Shown piece by piece: positions 1-8,382 of a stretch of 64,000 nucleotides of DNA. A model generated the notes under the pieces. That model made no database searches, was not told the DNA's origin, and saw only the letters and a list, made by a program, of their open reading frames with translations. The stretch is taken from assembly GCF_009728485.1 (NCBI RefSeq), contig NZ_VVIQ01000003.1, positions 62,001 through 126,000 of the forward strand. The letters are read 5' to 3'. A program made the position numbers and the translations under genes. The stretch comes from Prevotella vespertina (GTDB lineage Bacteria > Bacteroidota > Bacteroidia > Bacteroidales > Bacteroidaceae). Position 1 is the first letter of the stretch, and every line of letters begins with the position of its first letter.

Positions 1-39
1 CTTTGCGACCATTAAACATGACATATAATAATAGAAAGA

Positions 40-309
40 ATGGATAAGGAGAATCATATTGATCGTGCATTAGCATTCATGGAGCAGCTTGAGAAGTTAG
101 GAAATCAGTTGCATCAAGCTGAAGAACATCAGAAAGTTATGTTGCAACAAATGCTAACAATGAGTAAACTCAACCTAACGGACACAGAGGAATACTATAC
201 ACTGGAACAGCGAAGTAAAGACCTTCAGGCTATGATTAACAAGTGGCGTCCTTACTACGAGGAGCGTTTGAAGATGGTAAAAGAGGCGCAAAAGGCTGCG
301 AAGAAATAA
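40..309 (+). CDS. Small coiled-coil hypothetical protein
   Basis: An 89-residue, highly charged protein rich in Glu, Gln, Lys and Leu with no signal peptide or membrane segment. The composition and heptad-like leucines over residues 10-60 suggest an alpha-helical coiled coil. I do not recognise a family. It ends 12 bp before the cation exporter gene on the same strand, so the two are probably co-transcribed. Its role is unknown; it could be a small cytoplasmic accessory protein. Confidence 0.7.
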   Translation: MDKENHIDRALAFMEQLEKLGNQLHQAEEHQKVMLQQMLTMSKLNLTDTEEYYTLEQRSKDLQAMINKWRPYYEERLKMVKEAQKAAKK

Positions 310-321
310 TCAATAAGGATA

Positions 322-1272
322 ATGGAAAAGGATAATAACAAGGGAGGAATGATGAGTGTTATCGCTGCTTTGGGTGCAAATGTACTCGTGGCGATATCTA
401 AGTTCGTTGGTTTTGCAGTCTCTGGATCGGCCGCAATGCTAAATGAATCGATCCACAGTATCGTGGATTGCGGTAATGAAATACTCTTACTCGTAGGTAA
501 TAAACAAGCAGAAGCAGAGCAAACAGACCAACATCCGTTTGGACAAGCACGTGCAAAGTACTTCTATAGCATGGTAGTTGCGATGATGTTGTTCTTTGCG
601 GGAGGTGCTTTAGGTATCATGGAGGCTATGGAAAAGCTGTTTCATCCAGAGCATAGTGTGGAGAACACATGGTTAGTCATGGGTATTCTCGTCTTCGGAT
701 TGATAGTGGAAAGTATCAGCCTGCGCGTTGCCTTCAAGGAAATCAACGAACTAAACAAAGACAATCTGCCCCTTTATCGCTTCTTGAGAGAGAGCCGTCA
801 CAGTGAAATTCTCATCATCTTTGCCGAGGATATGTGTGCTGTTGTGGGCTTGTTGATTGCTTTGATGGGTACACTTCTTAGTCATTTCACAGGCAATCCA
901 TTCTATGATGCACTCTCGGGTGTGCTTATCGGTGTGCTACTCTGCCTTGCAGCGCTCTTATTGGCACGTGAGTTTTATAGTCTGTTGATTGGCGAGAGCG
1001 TTACAAAAAAGGATCTTGCTCGTATCAATGAGGCTTTTAATAGAGATGACATCAGCAAGCTCATCAATATAAAAACAATCCATCTCAGTCCGACAGACAT
1101 ACTTGTGACGGCAAAGGTGGATATCAAAGACGAGTGTGAAGCGCAATCGCCTGAGATTATCAACGACATTGAGCGCACCATACGTGCAGCCTTTCCAAAC
1201 TATAAGATTTATATTTATATCGAAACTGACAACTATCAAGAGGATTACGACAGCGCACACCCTACTCGCTAA
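322..1272 (+). CDS. Cation diffusion facilitator (CDF) family metal exporter
   Basis: A 316-residue membrane protein of usual CDF length. CDF proteins exchange cytoplasmic divalent metals (Zn, Fe, Mn, Co) for protons. Visible family marks are the metal-site segment HSIVDCGNE near residue 45, the loop HPFGQARAKYF near residue 71, a second HxxxxxxxxED segment near residue 163 and a C-terminal cytoplasmic domain. Several hydrophobic helices span residues 12-220. The substrate metal cannot be read with confidence. It follows the small coiled-coil gene by 12 bp. A convergent MGMT-like gene lies downstream. Confidence 0.9.
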   Translation: MEKDNNKGGMMSVIAALGANVLVAISKFVGFAVSGSAAMLNESIHSIVDCGNEILLLVGNKQAEAEQTDQHPFGQARAKYFYSMVVAMMLFFAGGALGIMEAMEKLFHPEHSVENTWLVMGILVFGLIVESISLRVAFKEINELNKDNLPLYRFLRESRHSEILIIFAEDMCAVVGLLIALMGTLLSHFTGNPFYDALSGVLIGVLLCLAALLLAREFYSLLIGESVTKKDLARINEAFNRDDISKLINIKTIHLSPTDILVTAKVDIKDECEAQSPEIINDIERTIRAAFPNYKIYIYIETDNYQEDYDSAHPTR

Positions 1273-1298
1273 AACATCAACTTTTCGGCCATAAAAAA

Positions 1299-1342
1299 GC
1301 AATGGCAATGAGAACTATTCATCTAGTTTCCATTGCCATTTC
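1299..1342. terminator. Inverted repeat between convergent genes
   Basis: AATGGCAATG at 1301-1310 pairs with CATTGCCATT at about 1331-1340. The hairpin sits between the cation exporter and the convergent MGMT-like gene and overlaps the last codons of the latter. It could act as a terminator; no long U-tract is obvious. Confidence 0.4.
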
Positions 1343-1626
1343 TTCATATCTACACATCCATTCGACCGAAAGGTAACACCTTCTGACTCGAGTAACTGCC
1401 GTTGTTCCGCCCAATCAGGAGCAGTCCTCCCAGCACTATTCACCACCCTATGACAAGGTAGTTTCTCCGCTTCGCCAGCATTATGTAGCATCCTTCCCAC
1501 CAATCGTGCATGATGAGGATAACCCAAGAGCCATGCAATCTTACCATAGCTTAACACTCTTCCTGACGGAATTGATGCCACAACCCCATATACTCCTTTG
1601 CGAAAATCAGCGATGTCTACTGCCAT
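1315..1626 (-). CDS. MGMT-like alkylated-DNA repair domain protein (single domain)
   Basis: A 103-residue protein equal to the methyltransferase domain alone of O6-alkylguanine DNA repair proteins. It keeps PCHRVV near residue 57, with the alkyl-accepting cysteine, and the DNA-binding turn VGRML near residue 42. Short homologues that are pure lesion-flagging proteins (ATL) have Trp in place of this Cys, so here the catalytic residue is intact although the N-terminal domain of Ada/Ogt is absent. It is convergent with the cation exporter. Whether it transfers alkyl groups or only binds lesions is undecided. Confidence 0.85.
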   Translation of the reverse strand: MAVDIADFRKGVYGVVASIPSGRVLSYGKIAWLLGYPHHARLVGRMLHNAGEAEKLPCHRVVNSAGRTAPDWAEQRQLLESEGVTFRSNGCVDMKKWQWKLDE

Positions 1627-1658
1627 TCCTAACTATTGAGAATAAGAATAAAGCACAA

Positions 1659-1698
1659 GAAGGATGACTAACGGAGTCTCTCCGCCAGCTCATCCTTC
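1659..1698 (-). terminator. Terminator hairpin downstream of glutathione peroxidase
   Basis: GAAGGATGA at 1659-1667 pairs with TCATCCTTC at 1690-1698, with an inner CGGAG/CTCCG stem. It lies just after the stop of the minus-strand peroxidase gene. Confidence 0.6.
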
Positions 1699-1725
1699 TC
1701 TATATTAACTTACGTGTCAGTATGT

Positions 1726-2274
1726 TTAGAGTTCTGCTTCAACAGCTTTCTGAACCTCTTTGCAATCAACAGTTGGCTCGAAACGAGCAACAACCTCGCC
1801 GTTACGATTTACCAAGAACTTAGTGAAGTTCCACTGAATATCGTTCTGTTTACGTGGTTCCGAGTTAGCCTTGTTGTACAAGTCTTCCATGATAGCAGCC
1901 AACTTCTCCTCGTAAGCACCACCATCATAACCCTTTTGACTCTTCAACCATGTGTAAAGAGGAAGTTCGTTTGCTCCGTTTACATCACTCTTCTTGAACT
2001 GAGGAAAGTCAGTCCCGAACTTAGCTGTACAGAACTCATGTATCTCTTCATCAGTACCTGGTGCCTGGTGACCAAACTGATCGCAAGGAACATCAAGGAT
2101 TTCCAAGCCCTTATCCTTCAAGCTGCGATACATAGCTTCTAGGTCTTCATATTGTGGGGTGAAGCCACAGCCAGTAGCAGTATTAACGATAAGAAGAACC
2201 TTACCCTTATATGTTTCGAGGCTCACCTCATTACCTTTTTTATCTTTCAAATTGAAGTCATAAACTGTTGCCAT
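1726..2274 (-). CDS. Glutathione peroxidase family thiol peroxidase
   Basis: A 182-residue thioredoxin-fold peroxidase that reduces hydroperoxides. The active-site segment NTATGCGFTPQY near residue 31 contains the peroxidatic Cys in place of selenocysteine, and the family WNFTKFLV segment with the conserved Trp/Asn lies near residue 148. Bacterial members of this type usually take electrons from thioredoxin rather than glutathione. No signal peptide, so it is cytoplasmic. A TAnnTTTG box lies about 180 bp upstream, giving a long leader with an imperfect hairpin (2338-2382). Confidence 0.93.
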   Translation of the reverse strand: MATVYDFNLKDKKGNEVSLETYKGKVLLIVNTATGCGFTPQYEDLEAMYRSLKDKGLEILDVPCDQFGHQAPGTDEEIHEFCTAKFGTDFPQFKKSDVNGANELPLYTWLKSQKGYDGGAYEEKLAAIMEDLYNKANSEPRKQNDIQWNFTKFLVNRNGEVVARFEPTVDCKEVQKAVEAEL

Positions 2275-2456
2275 AACTTTTCTATTTTATAGTTTATAAT
2301 GTTGTTTCTTCTAAAAAGTCGGTTTATCGTTAGAAGAAGCATGTCACCTCTTGTGGCTCCCACCATCGTCAGTGTCATGCTCCATTCCATCTAACGTAAT
2401 CACTTATCATCAAATAAAATTTACATCATGAGAGTTTCTTATTCTCATTACGATTG

Positions 2457-2464
2457 CAAAGATA
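2457..2464 (-). promoter_or_regulatory. Candidate -7 box for the glutathione peroxidase gene
   Basis: On the minus strand the sequence reads TATCTTTG, matching the Bacteroidota -7 consensus TAnnTTTG. Transcription would start near 2450, leaving a leader of about 175 nt. The rest of 2275-2620 shows no gene. Confidence 0.5.
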
Positions 2465-2621
2465 AAAAGAAAAGTTTATATCGTAGGCGATTAGGCTTTA
2501 TCTTTAACATAATTTCGCATGATCTCTATCTTAGAACAGGCTCTTTAAGTCGACTTAACAAAGCAAATTCCGATTGAGAAAATTATTATTACGAATGCAG
2601 TTCATACTGAATAGAATTTAT

Positions 2622-2629
2622 TACCTTTG
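2622..2629 (+). promoter_or_regulatory. Candidate -7 box for the first DUF6078 gene
   Basis: TACCTTTG fits TAnnTTTG and lies about 70 bp before the chosen ATG of the DUF6078 gene. Confidence 0.5.
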
Positions 2630-2700
2630 CATTCAGCATATCTGATAACCAATTAGAAAGCTACAAACAAAGAATTAGTTTGATCCTAACAACTGATGAA

Positions 2701-3129
2701 ATGAAGAACAAGAATTATTATCAAGGGGCACCAAAGCATTATCTCTTATGTTATAACACTCATTGTGAGAAGGGCAAAACCTGCTTACATCGACTCGTGG
2801 CAAGCGCAGAGGTATGCAGAGATAAAATCGTTAAGTGTGTCAATCCAGCTGTAAATAAGACGGACAACTGCACTTATTACCAGCCAGAAAAGGTCGTTCG
2901 CATGGCGTATGGCATGAGATATACATTCGACAAAGTGCTTGCCACAGATGTAGCAAGTATTCGTCGCCAACTCATTTCGCACTATGGTAATGGTTCCTAT
3001 TACCTTAGGAGGAACGGAGAAAAGCCTATTCCGCCTGCCGAACAAGCGTTTATTAACAACGTGTTCAAGGACTTTGGCTATGAAGATGGAGCCATTTTCG
3101 ATAGCTATAAGGATGAATTCGACTGGTAG
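2701..3129 (+). CDS. DUF6078 family protein (first copy)
   Basis: A protein of 142 residues from the ATG at 2701; a TTG 21 bp upstream would add seven residues but ATG is the better start. It is rich in cysteines near the N terminus (pattern CYNxHCxKGxxCLHR), then has a central segment CTYYQPEKVVRMAYGMRYTF and a C-terminal segment ending FKDFGYEDGAIFDSY. The same plan is seen in the protein at 11110-11547, so the two are paralogues. I associate the pattern with DUF6078, a Bacteroidota family of unknown function. The N-terminal cysteines may bind a metal (inference). An array of 22-bp units follows it. Confidence 0.75.
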   Translation: MKNKNYYQGAPKHYLLCYNTHCEKGKTCLHRLVASAEVCRDKIVKCVNPAVNKTDNCTYYQPEKVVRMAYGMRYTFDKVLATDVASIRRQLISHYGNGSYYLRRNGEKPIPPAEQAFINNVFKDFGYEDGAIFDSYKDEFDW

Positions 3130-3191
3130 ATCAAGTCGTTTACTCGTAAACTTCTCCACTCGTTTACTTGCAGTTCCGCATTTACAGGATT

Positions 3192-3257
3192 ATTACAAAA
3201 GGCTTGTAGAACCATTACAAAGCACTTGGAGAGGTATTACAAAGCACTTGGAGGAAT
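3192..3257. repeat. 22-bp period array A (three ATTACAAAGCACTTGG-type units)
   Basis: Units start at 3192, 3214 and 3236, exactly 22 bp apart. Each carries an imperfect palindrome of the type TTACAAAGCACTTGTAA. The same units recur at 48436-48500. It lies 3' of the DUF6078 gene and more than 200 bp upstream of rlmN. Confidence 0.8.
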
Positions 3258-3455
3258 CCTGTAGATGCCTTTCTTCATTTGAGAATAGGCTTTTTTTCGT
3301 TACTCTTCCTTGATTTTTGCTAACGAGACAGAGCCTCCTTGCACTGGACTTCATTATCCGTTTCGTACTACATCACATCATTTTCAATCGAAGTAGATTG
3401 TAGAGAGATAGACAACTTATGCACAAAAAGAACACGGATTTAGCCTTTTTTTCGT

Positions 3456-3463
3456 TATCTTTG
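3456..3463 (+). promoter_or_regulatory. Candidate -7 box for rlmN
   Basis: TATCTTTG matches TAnnTTTG and lies 26 bp before the ATG of rlmN. This spacing also argues for the ATG at 3490 over the TTG at 3478. Confidence 0.6.
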
Positions 3464-3489
3464 CAGGCAATAAAACATTGAGAACAAGG

Positions 3490-4530
3490 ATGGGAACAGC
3501 AAAGAAGTATCTGTTAGGAATGACACTTGGCGAACTGAAAGAGGTTGCGAAGTCGTTGGGGATGCCTGCATTTACAGGTGGTCAGATGGCGAAATGGCTT
3601 TATTCACAACATGTGAAGAGCATTGACGAGATGACAAATATCTCTAAGGCAAACCGCGAGAAACTAGCTGCTGAATATGAGATAGGCTGTAAAGAACCTA
3701 TTGATGCTCAACATTCTAAGGACGGAACAATCAAGTATTTATTCCCTACGGATAGTGGGAAATTTGTTGAAACAGTATATATCCCAGAAGAAGATCGTGC
3801 CACATTGTGTGTTTCTTCACAGATTGGTTGTAAGATGAATTGCCTCTTCTGCCAAACAGGTAAGCAGGGCTTTGAAGGGAATTTGAGTGCAACTGATATC
3901 CTAAACCAAATATATTCCCTCCCAGAACGTGACAAACTGACCAACATAGTGTTCATGGGTCAGGGCGAACCAATGGACAATCTCGATAACGTTTTACGTA
4001 CTACTGAGGTGCTGACTGCTGACTTTGGTTATGCGTGGTCGCCTAAGAGAATCACCGTAAGTAGTGTAGGAATCAAGGGGAAGTTAAAGCGATTCTTGGA
4101 AGAAAGTAATTGTCATGTGGCAATCAGCATGCACTCTCCTCTGCATGAACAACGGTCGGAATTGATGCCTGCCGAGCGGGGAATGTCGATTGAGAGTATC
4201 GTTGAATTGCTAAGTAACTATGACTTTTCGCACCAGCGTCGGTTGTCTTTTGAATACATAGTATTTAAGGGAGTCAATGACTCTGAAGAGCATGCTAAGG
4301 AGATTGTGAAGCTCGTTAGGGGGCTAGAATGTAGGGTAAATCTGATTCGATTCCACCCTATTCCCAACATACCTTTGCATGGAGTTGAAGACCACAAGAT
4401 GGAACAATTCAGGAACTATCTAACGCAACATGGAGTCTTTACGACTATTCGTGCGAGTCGTGGTCAAGACATCTTTGCCGCCTGTGGGTTACTTTCTACA
4501 GCCAAGAAGATTGCTGAAGAGAGACGATAA
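3490..4530 (+). CDS. rlmN: 23S rRNA (adenine-C2)-methyltransferase RlmN
   Basis: A radical-SAM enzyme of 346 residues that methylates A2503 of 23S rRNA and A37 of some tRNAs. The CxxxCxxC iron-sulphur motif is seen as CKMNCLFCQ near residue 114, followed by the GQGEPMDN motif near residue 160 and the C-terminal region FTTIRASRGQDIFAACG with the second catalytic Cys. ATG at 3490 is preferred to a TTG four codons earlier. The stop is followed closely by pdxA, so the two are probably co-transcribed. Confidence 0.96.
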   Translation: MGTAKKYLLGMTLGELKEVAKSLGMPAFTGGQMAKWLYSQHVKSIDEMTNISKANREKLAAEYEIGCKEPIDAQHSKDGTIKYLFPTDSGKFVETVYIPEEDRATLCVSSQIGCKMNCLFCQTGKQGFEGNLSATDILNQIYSLPERDKLTNIVFMGQGEPMDNLDNVLRTTEVLTADFGYAWSPKRITVSSVGIKGKLKRFLEESNCHVAISMHSPLHEQRSELMPAERGMSIESIVELLSNYDFSHQRRLSFEYIVFKGVNDSEEHAKEIVKLVRGLECRVNLIRFHPIPNIPLHGVEDHKMEQFRNYLTQHGVFTTIRASRGQDIFAACGLLSTAKKIAEERR

Positions 4531-4571
4531 AGTTGAATAAGACAGTATCAAACTATACAAGATATACATAT

Positions 4572-5702
4572 ATGAACGAGAATAAAAGAGTCCGCGTAGC
4601 TATCACACACGGAGATACAAATGGTGTTGGATATGAGTTGATATTCAAGACCTTTTCTGAACCAGATATGCTTGAGCTATGCACACCCATTATCTATGGA
4701 TCGCCAAAAGTAGCCACCTATCATCGTAATGCATTGGAGATGGAGGCAAACTTCACGATTATCAACGATGCAAGTGAGGCTAAAGAAGGACGATTAAACT
4801 TGCTCCCTGTCTTTGACGAAGAGATAAAGGTTGAGCTAGGTGTTGCTTCAGAGGAATCGGGCGAGGCTGGATTGAAGGCGATAGATAAGGCGCTGGAGGA
4901 TTATCGTCAAGGCTTATTCGACGTGTTAGTGACTGCTCCTATTGACAATAATGACAAGTTCCATTTCTGTGGGCAAAGCCGTTATATTGAAGATCACTTA
5001 GAGACTGAAGGGAACGGATTATCTATCTTTATCCACGAAGGACTGCGTGTGGCATTGGCAACACGTAATCTTCCTCTCCGTCAAGTGGCTGATTCTATCT
5101 CGAAAGAAAGTATTGAGAACAAGACAAAAGAACTCTTCCAGAGCTTACGACGCGACTTCCGAATCTCTTGTCCACGCATTGCCATATTAGGATTGAACCC
5201 TAAGGCGGGCGATAATGGCTTATTGGGTTCCGAAGAAGAAGAGGTTATCATGCCTGCTATCAACGAACTCGTGGAAAAGGAGATACAAGTCTTTGGTCCG
5301 TATGCTGCCGATACCTTCTTCAGTAACGGCGATTATCAAGAGTTTGATGGGGTTTTGGCTATGTATTACGAACAAGGTTTATCCCCCTTCCGCACACTCT
5401 CTGACTTCCAAGGAATCAACTATACATCAGGAATGTCACTCGTTCGTACAGCCGCAGAGATACCTAATAGCCTTGCGATTGCAGGGCAAGGCGTTGCCAA
5501 CGAGCAGGCTTTCCGCCATGCCATCTACCTTGCTATCGACATCTTCCGCAATCGTGCAGAATATGACGAGGCTCTAGTTCATCCGCTACCAAAGCTCTAT
5601 AAGGAGAAGCGTGATGAGAGTGATAAAGTGCGTTTCGCTATCCCTCATAAGCGGGAAGACCGCACTCCACATAGCGAGCGACACGAAGAGAAGCGAGGAT
5701 AA
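4572..5702 (+). CDS. pdxA: 4-hydroxythreonine-4-phosphate dehydrogenase PdxA
   Basis: An NAD-dependent dehydrogenase of the DXP-dependent pyridoxal phosphate pathway, 376 residues from the ATG at 4572; a TTG at 4533 would add 13 residues without recognisable similarity. Family features are the N-terminal AITHGDTNGVGYEL segment, the central APIDNNDKFHF segment and the C-terminal LAIAGQGVANEQAF region. The last 25 residues are a charged Arg/Glu tail, longer than usual. It follows rlmN by 41 bp and precedes a membrane protein gene by 36 bp, suggesting an operon. Confidence 0.94.
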   Translation: MNENKRVRVAITHGDTNGVGYELIFKTFSEPDMLELCTPIIYGSPKVATYHRNALEMEANFTIINDASEAKEGRLNLLPVFDEEIKVELGVASEESGEAGLKAIDKALEDYRQGLFDVLVTAPIDNNDKFHFCGQSRYIEDHLETEGNGLSIFIHEGLRVALATRNLPLRQVADSISKESIENKTKELFQSLRRDFRISCPRIAILGLNPKAGDNGLLGSEEEEVIMPAINELVEKEIQVFGPYAADTFFSNGDYQEFDGVLAMYYEQGLSPFRTLSDFQGINYTSGMSLVRTAAEIPNSLAIAGQGVANEQAFRHAIYLAIDIFRNRAEYDEALVHPLPKLYKEKRDESDKVRFAIPHKREDRTPHSERHEEKRG

Positions 5703-5738
5703 TATCTATCCAACAGATAGAACTCCATCCATAGACTC

Positions 5739-6737
5739 ATGAGTAAAAAGCATCAGAATATATTCTTTGGGTTCGGCTTAGTCGTGTTAGTCATTATGAT
5801 TACTCAACTCGACTTTGCTGATGTCTGGCGTAATCTACAGCATGCTGGTTACTGGTTCTTTGCCGTCATTGCACTATGGGCTGTTCTATATCTGTTTAAC
5901 ACATCGGCATGGTATGTCATCATAAAAAGCCAAACGAAAGGAAATACGGAACAGCAACGTGTTTCCTTTCATTGGCTTTACAAAGTGACGGTATCTGGCT
6001 TTGCACTTAACTATGCAACGCCTGGCGGATTGATGGGAGGCGAACCTTATCGTATCATGGAACTAACACCGAAGATAGGAGTTGAGCGTGCCACATCATC
6101 TGTTGTGCTATATGCTATGACACACATATTCAGTCACTTCTGGTTTTGGTTCCTATCGATATTCCTTTACTTGTTCACTCAACCCGTCAACCTATTGATG
6201 GGCACAATGCTAAGCGTTACTGGAATCTTTTGTATAGCAGCGATATGGTTCTTCTTGACAGGCTATAAGAAAGGACTTGCCGTGCGTGTGATGAGTATCG
6301 TGCGACACATCCCGTTCATTAAGAAGTGGGCAGAGCCTTTCATTCATCAGCATAAAGAAGAACTCGATAACATCGACCGACAGATTGCATCACTTCATAA
6401 CCAAAACCCACGTATGTTCTTTACAGCGGTTCTATTGGAGCTGTCCTGCAGAATCTGTAGTGCCTTAGAGATCTTCTTCATTCTATTGGTTCTCATGCCA
6501 AGCGTCAATTACTTCGATTGCATCCTCATCCTTGCTTTCACCTCGTTATTTGCCAACATGCTCTTCTTTATGCCTTTGCAACTGGGCGGACGCGAAGGCG
6601 GATTCCTCATGTCAGTTACTGGCTTAGGACTTAGTTCAAGTGCGGGTATCTTCGTCGCACTGATTGTCCGCATCCGAGAGTTGATATGGACTGCTATCGG
6701 CTTATTGCTGATCAAGATTGAAAAGCGAAAAGAATAA
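5739..6737 (+). CDS. UPF0104 / lysylphosphatidylglycerol-synthase-type membrane protein
   Basis: A 332-residue integral membrane protein with about eight hydrophobic helices. The conserved [14 protein letters not shown] segment near residue 98 and [11 protein letters not shown] near residue 282 match the flippase-like transmembrane domain found alone or fused to MprF. No C-terminal synthetase domain is present, so lipid handling is possible but a synthase activity is not supported. It follows pdxA closely and probably shares its transcript. Confidence 0.85.
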   Translation: MSKKHQNIFFGFGLVVLVIMITQLDFADVWRNLQHAGYWFFAVIALWAVLYLFNTSAWYVIIKSQTKGNTEQQRVSFHWLYKVTVSGFALNYATPGGLMGGEPYRIMELTPKIGVERATSSVVLYAMTHIFSHFWFWFLSIFLYLFTQPVNLLMGTMLSVTGIFCIAAIWFFLTGYKKGLAVRVMSIVRHIPFIKKWAEPFIHQHKEELDNIDRQIASLHNQNPRMFFTAVLLELSCRICSALEIFFILLVLMPSVNYFDCILILAFTSLFANMLFFMPLQLGGREGGFLMSVTGLGLSSSAGIFVALIVRIRELIWTAIGLLLIKIEKRKE

Positions 6738-6810
6738 AAGAGCAGTCTTATGAAGAGTACTTAACCAAAATACTATTAACTTATCCTATTAAATATTCAT
6801 CTAAACAATA

Positions 6811-7380
6811 ATGAAGATTCTTCATATATCTGACACACACAACAGGCACCATTTATTGACAAATCTACCTATGGCTGACATCATCGTTCACTGCGGAGAT
6901 TTCACTGACATGGGAACAGAAAAAGAAGTTCTAGATTTCCTTAATTGGTTCATAACCCTACCCTATAGATATAAAATCTTCATAACAGGTAACCATGACC
7001 TATGCTTATGGGATGCGGATAATATAGAGGATTTACCTAATAACGTATTCTTCTTGCAAGATAAGAGTATTACACTAGAAGGCATTACACTCTTTGGATT
7101 GGGTTACAATCATAATGAAAAGAAAATCCCAACTAAGGCGGATATTATCATCACCCACGAACCACCATTAATGATTCTTGACGAATCAGCAGGGAGACAC
7201 TGGGGGAATAAGGCTATTCGTGACAGAATATTTAGCACCAAGCCCTATGCCCATCTATTCGGACATGCTCATGAGTCTGTAGGTAAAATTCTAATAAGTA
7301 ACACCTTATATGCTAATGGAGCAGTATTAGATGATCAGTACCAATTATACCAGACACAACCATTATTACATAACATTTAA
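6811..7380 (+). CDS. Calcineurin-like metallophosphoesterase (MPPED-type)
   Basis: A 189-residue two-metal phosphoesterase. All five motifs are visible: DTH (residues 8-10), HCGDF (27-31), GNHD (60-63), THEPP (about 115) and GHAH (about 151). The order and the DFLNWF segment resemble the MPPED1/2 group; the substrate is not known. No signal peptide. It is the first of three co-directional genes with small gaps (12 and 60 bp) whose products all have hydrolase folds, and the sequence turns AT-richer here, suggesting a set that travelled together. Confidence 0.9.
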   Translation: MKILHISDTHNRHHLLTNLPMADIIVHCGDFTDMGTEKEVLDFLNWFITLPYRYKIFITGNHDLCLWDADNIEDLPNNVFFLQDKSITLEGITLFGLGYNHNEKKIPTKADIIITHEPPLMILDESAGRHWGNKAIRDRIFSTKPYAHLFGHAHESVGKILISNTLYANGAVLDDQYQLYQTQPLLHNI

Positions 7381-7392
7381 TCATTCAGTATT

Positions 7393-8322
7393 ATGAGCAA
7401 CCATTATAAAAGAGGATTTCATGTAGATAAATCAGGCGAAACTCTCCGAAAGAGTCTATTAGAAGGACCATTAAACAAATTCTTGGAATGTGTCAACAAA
7501 AACCCAGATTTAACCTTTCAAATTAGAGACAACTACTTTAATATTTATTATTGGGGAGGTAACATAGCACGGGTCTATTCCGATAAGAGAATAGAGATTG
7601 ACAGGAACTACTTCAGAAAACATTCTAAAAAAGAAGAAAAAGATCAACTTGAAATCATAGAAAAGGAAAATCATTGTCTACAGCTTTTCAAAGAGGGGAA
7701 ATATGAGGCTTATATAGCATACATTAGTGCTGCTATGGAGCACTATTGGCAGAATATTCTAAATGGTAAAGGCGTTGAAGAGAAAAAGGCACAACATCTT
7801 TTGTGTCTACGTAATCAGTACAAATTATCAGACTATACAATTATCGACTTAGAATATCAGGTCAGTAAAAGATCTGAATTCAAATATTGTGGGAATAAAA
7901 GAACCCCTGCAGGAAAGATTCCATCACCACGCTTTGATATCATAGCCATAAGAAACAGCGATCATTGTCTATGCATCATAGAACTAAAGAAGGGAACCAA
8001 GGCGCTTAAAGGCACATCTGGACTCAAAGATCATGCCCATTCGTATGCTTACTCTATTGGAGCTAATACCAAGACAGAAGAGGCATTTACTAAGGAAATG
8101 GATGAAATTGTAGAGCAGAAGAAACAACTGGGGTTATTACCCAAAGATATCAAGATAGACTGCAGTCACAAACCTGAATTTATCTTTTGTTATCAATTCA
8201 AAGAAGATGGAACTAGTTTTGAGTCCCAAAAGGAGGTTTTCAGAAAGGAACAGAAAGGAGAAGCTAAAGGGATAAGAGTTATATGGCTAAACAAAGAAGA
8301 GTATCAGCTTTATGATAGATAA
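7393..8322 (+). CDS. Putative PD-(D/E)XK nuclease-fold protein
   Basis: A 309-residue protein I cannot name. Residues 150-200 carry what looks like a PD-(D/E)XK active site: Glu154 in a helix, Asp182 in RFDIIAI, then Glu197-Leu-Lys199 in LCIIELKKG, with hydrophobic strand patterns around each. The N-terminal half is charged and helical with no match I recognise. It follows the phosphoesterase by 12 bp and precedes the beta-CASP enzyme by 60 bp. A nuclease role is inferred only from the motif. No signal peptide or membrane segment is seen. Confidence 0.6.
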   Translation: MSNHYKRGFHVDKSGETLRKSLLEGPLNKFLECVNKNPDLTFQIRDNYFNIYYWGGNIARVYSDKRIEIDRNYFRKHSKKEEKDQLEIIEKENHCLQLFKEGKYEAYIAYISAAMEHYWQNILNGKGVEEKKAQHLLCLRNQYKLSDYTIIDLEYQVSKRSEFKYCGNKRTPAGKIPSPRFDIIAIRNSDHCLCIIELKKGTKALKGTSGLKDHAHSYAYSIGANTKTEEAFTKEMDEIVEQKKQLGLLPKDIKIDCSHKPEFIFCYQFKEDGTSFESQKEVFRKEQKGEAKGIRVIWLNKEEYQLYDR

Positions 8323-8382
8323 GCCCCAATTATCTTCATCCTATAACAACCTTTCAATATCACCAAAGAGCGTATATATAAT

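Noticed and set aside
2680..2700. TTG start for the first DUF6078 gene, and similar early TTG starts for rlmN (3478) and pdxA (4533)
   Set aside because: In each case an in-frame ATG shortly downstream gives the expected family N terminus.
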